DNA from: Aestuariibacter sp. GS-14
GTDB taxonomy: Bacteria; Pseudomonadota; Gammaproteobacteria; Enterobacterales; Alteromonadaceae
DNA: 64,000 bases
Reading direction: 5' to 3'
Assembly (NCBI RefSeq): GCF_006494365.1
Contig: NZ_VHIP01000011.1
Location: 118,992 to 182,991, forward strand
Within the stretch, counting starts at the first letter, position 1. Each line of letters starts with the position of its first letter. The notes under the pieces are model-generated. The model saw only the letters and a list, made by a program, of their open reading frames with translations. It searched no databases and was not told where the DNA came from. Both the position numbers and the translations under genes were made by a program. Positions 63,948 through 64,000 of the stretch are shown piece by piece.

Positions 63948-64000
63948 TCACTCAGCAGCACTGGCAGGCTTTTTAGCTAGGCTTGGTTGCACAGGTTTGG
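63948..64000 (-). CDS. Possible C-terminal end of a minus-strand gene (partial)
   Basis: From the right edge one minus-strand frame reads KPVQPSLAKKPASAAE and then TGA at 63950-63948; the other two minus frames stop within nine codons. A terminator lies about 65 bases further on. The Lys/Pro/Ala-rich tail suggests a real protein end but gives no identity. It is too short to exclude chance. Confidence 0.35.
   Translation of the reverse strand, partial: KPVQPSLAKKPASAAE

Noticed and set aside
63743-63961. Minus-strand open frame of 72 codons upstream of mraZ
   Set aside because: It spans a clear terminator hairpin and the outermost GTGGG repeat, and has atypical composition; it is a chance frame.

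Overview
The window is chromosomal DNA of a marine-type gammaproteobacterium, most likely Alteromonadales (Alteromonas/Aestuariibacter-like). The basis is close family resemblance of the housekeeping proteins to gammaproteobacterial ones, a complete System I cytochrome c maturation operon, a leu operon with an enteric-style leader peptide and attenuator, a complete mraZ-to-lpxC cell-wall/division cluster followed by secA-mutT, and moderate GC with clean intrinsic terminators. No rRNA, tRNA, CRISPR array, prophage or full insertion sequence was seen.

Layout: 1-1232 holds the end of a membrane protein coupled to galE. 1321-9218 (minus) is ccmABCDEFGHI with mlaA coupled at its end. 9445-12026 (plus) is a FliK-like protein coupled to a stand-alone FlhB C-terminal domain. 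12178-16521 is the recA-pncC / mutS divergent locus, with a LexA box at the recA promoter. 16751-20483 is pyrG, eno and an unrecognised gene whose stop codon lies in the edge of a 184-bp MITE-like palindromic element. 20766-25665 is the leu operon: promoter, leuL, attenuator, leuABCD. 25828-29031 has a degenerate HD-GYP protein convergent with gspA-gspB; the HD-GYP protein and GspB share an N-terminal domain. 29159-33304 is cca, srmB, rdgB, hemW.

33624-38208 is the accessory-looking part: a small Tat-exported protein, a PqqD-like protein, an HprK-related kinase (HPr-rel-A type), a nucleotidyltransferase-family protein, an inositol-monophosphatase-family protein and a methyltransferase. The first four are tightly packed or overlapping. 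This resembles the HPr-rel-A gene set known from comparative genomics, whose biochemical role is, to my knowledge, not established. It is the best candidate here for an undescribed system, possibly a peptide or protein modification pathway. 38342-41046 is a chemoreceptor convergent with a CheW-domain protein.

41451-63626 (minus) is the division and envelope block, transcribed from mraZ toward mutT: mraZ, rsmH, ftsL, ftsI, murE, murF, mraY, murD, ftsW, murG, murC, ddl, ftsQ, ftsA, ftsZ, lpxC, an M23 peptidase, secA, mutT. Nearly all neighbours from mraZ to ftsA overlap or abut. Three 10-bp-spaced GTGG repeats upstream of mraZ look like a MraZ operator. The right edge probably clips the end of another minus-strand gene. 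Starts were chosen from Shine-Dalgarno position, overlaps and family N-termini; several genes use TTG or GTG.
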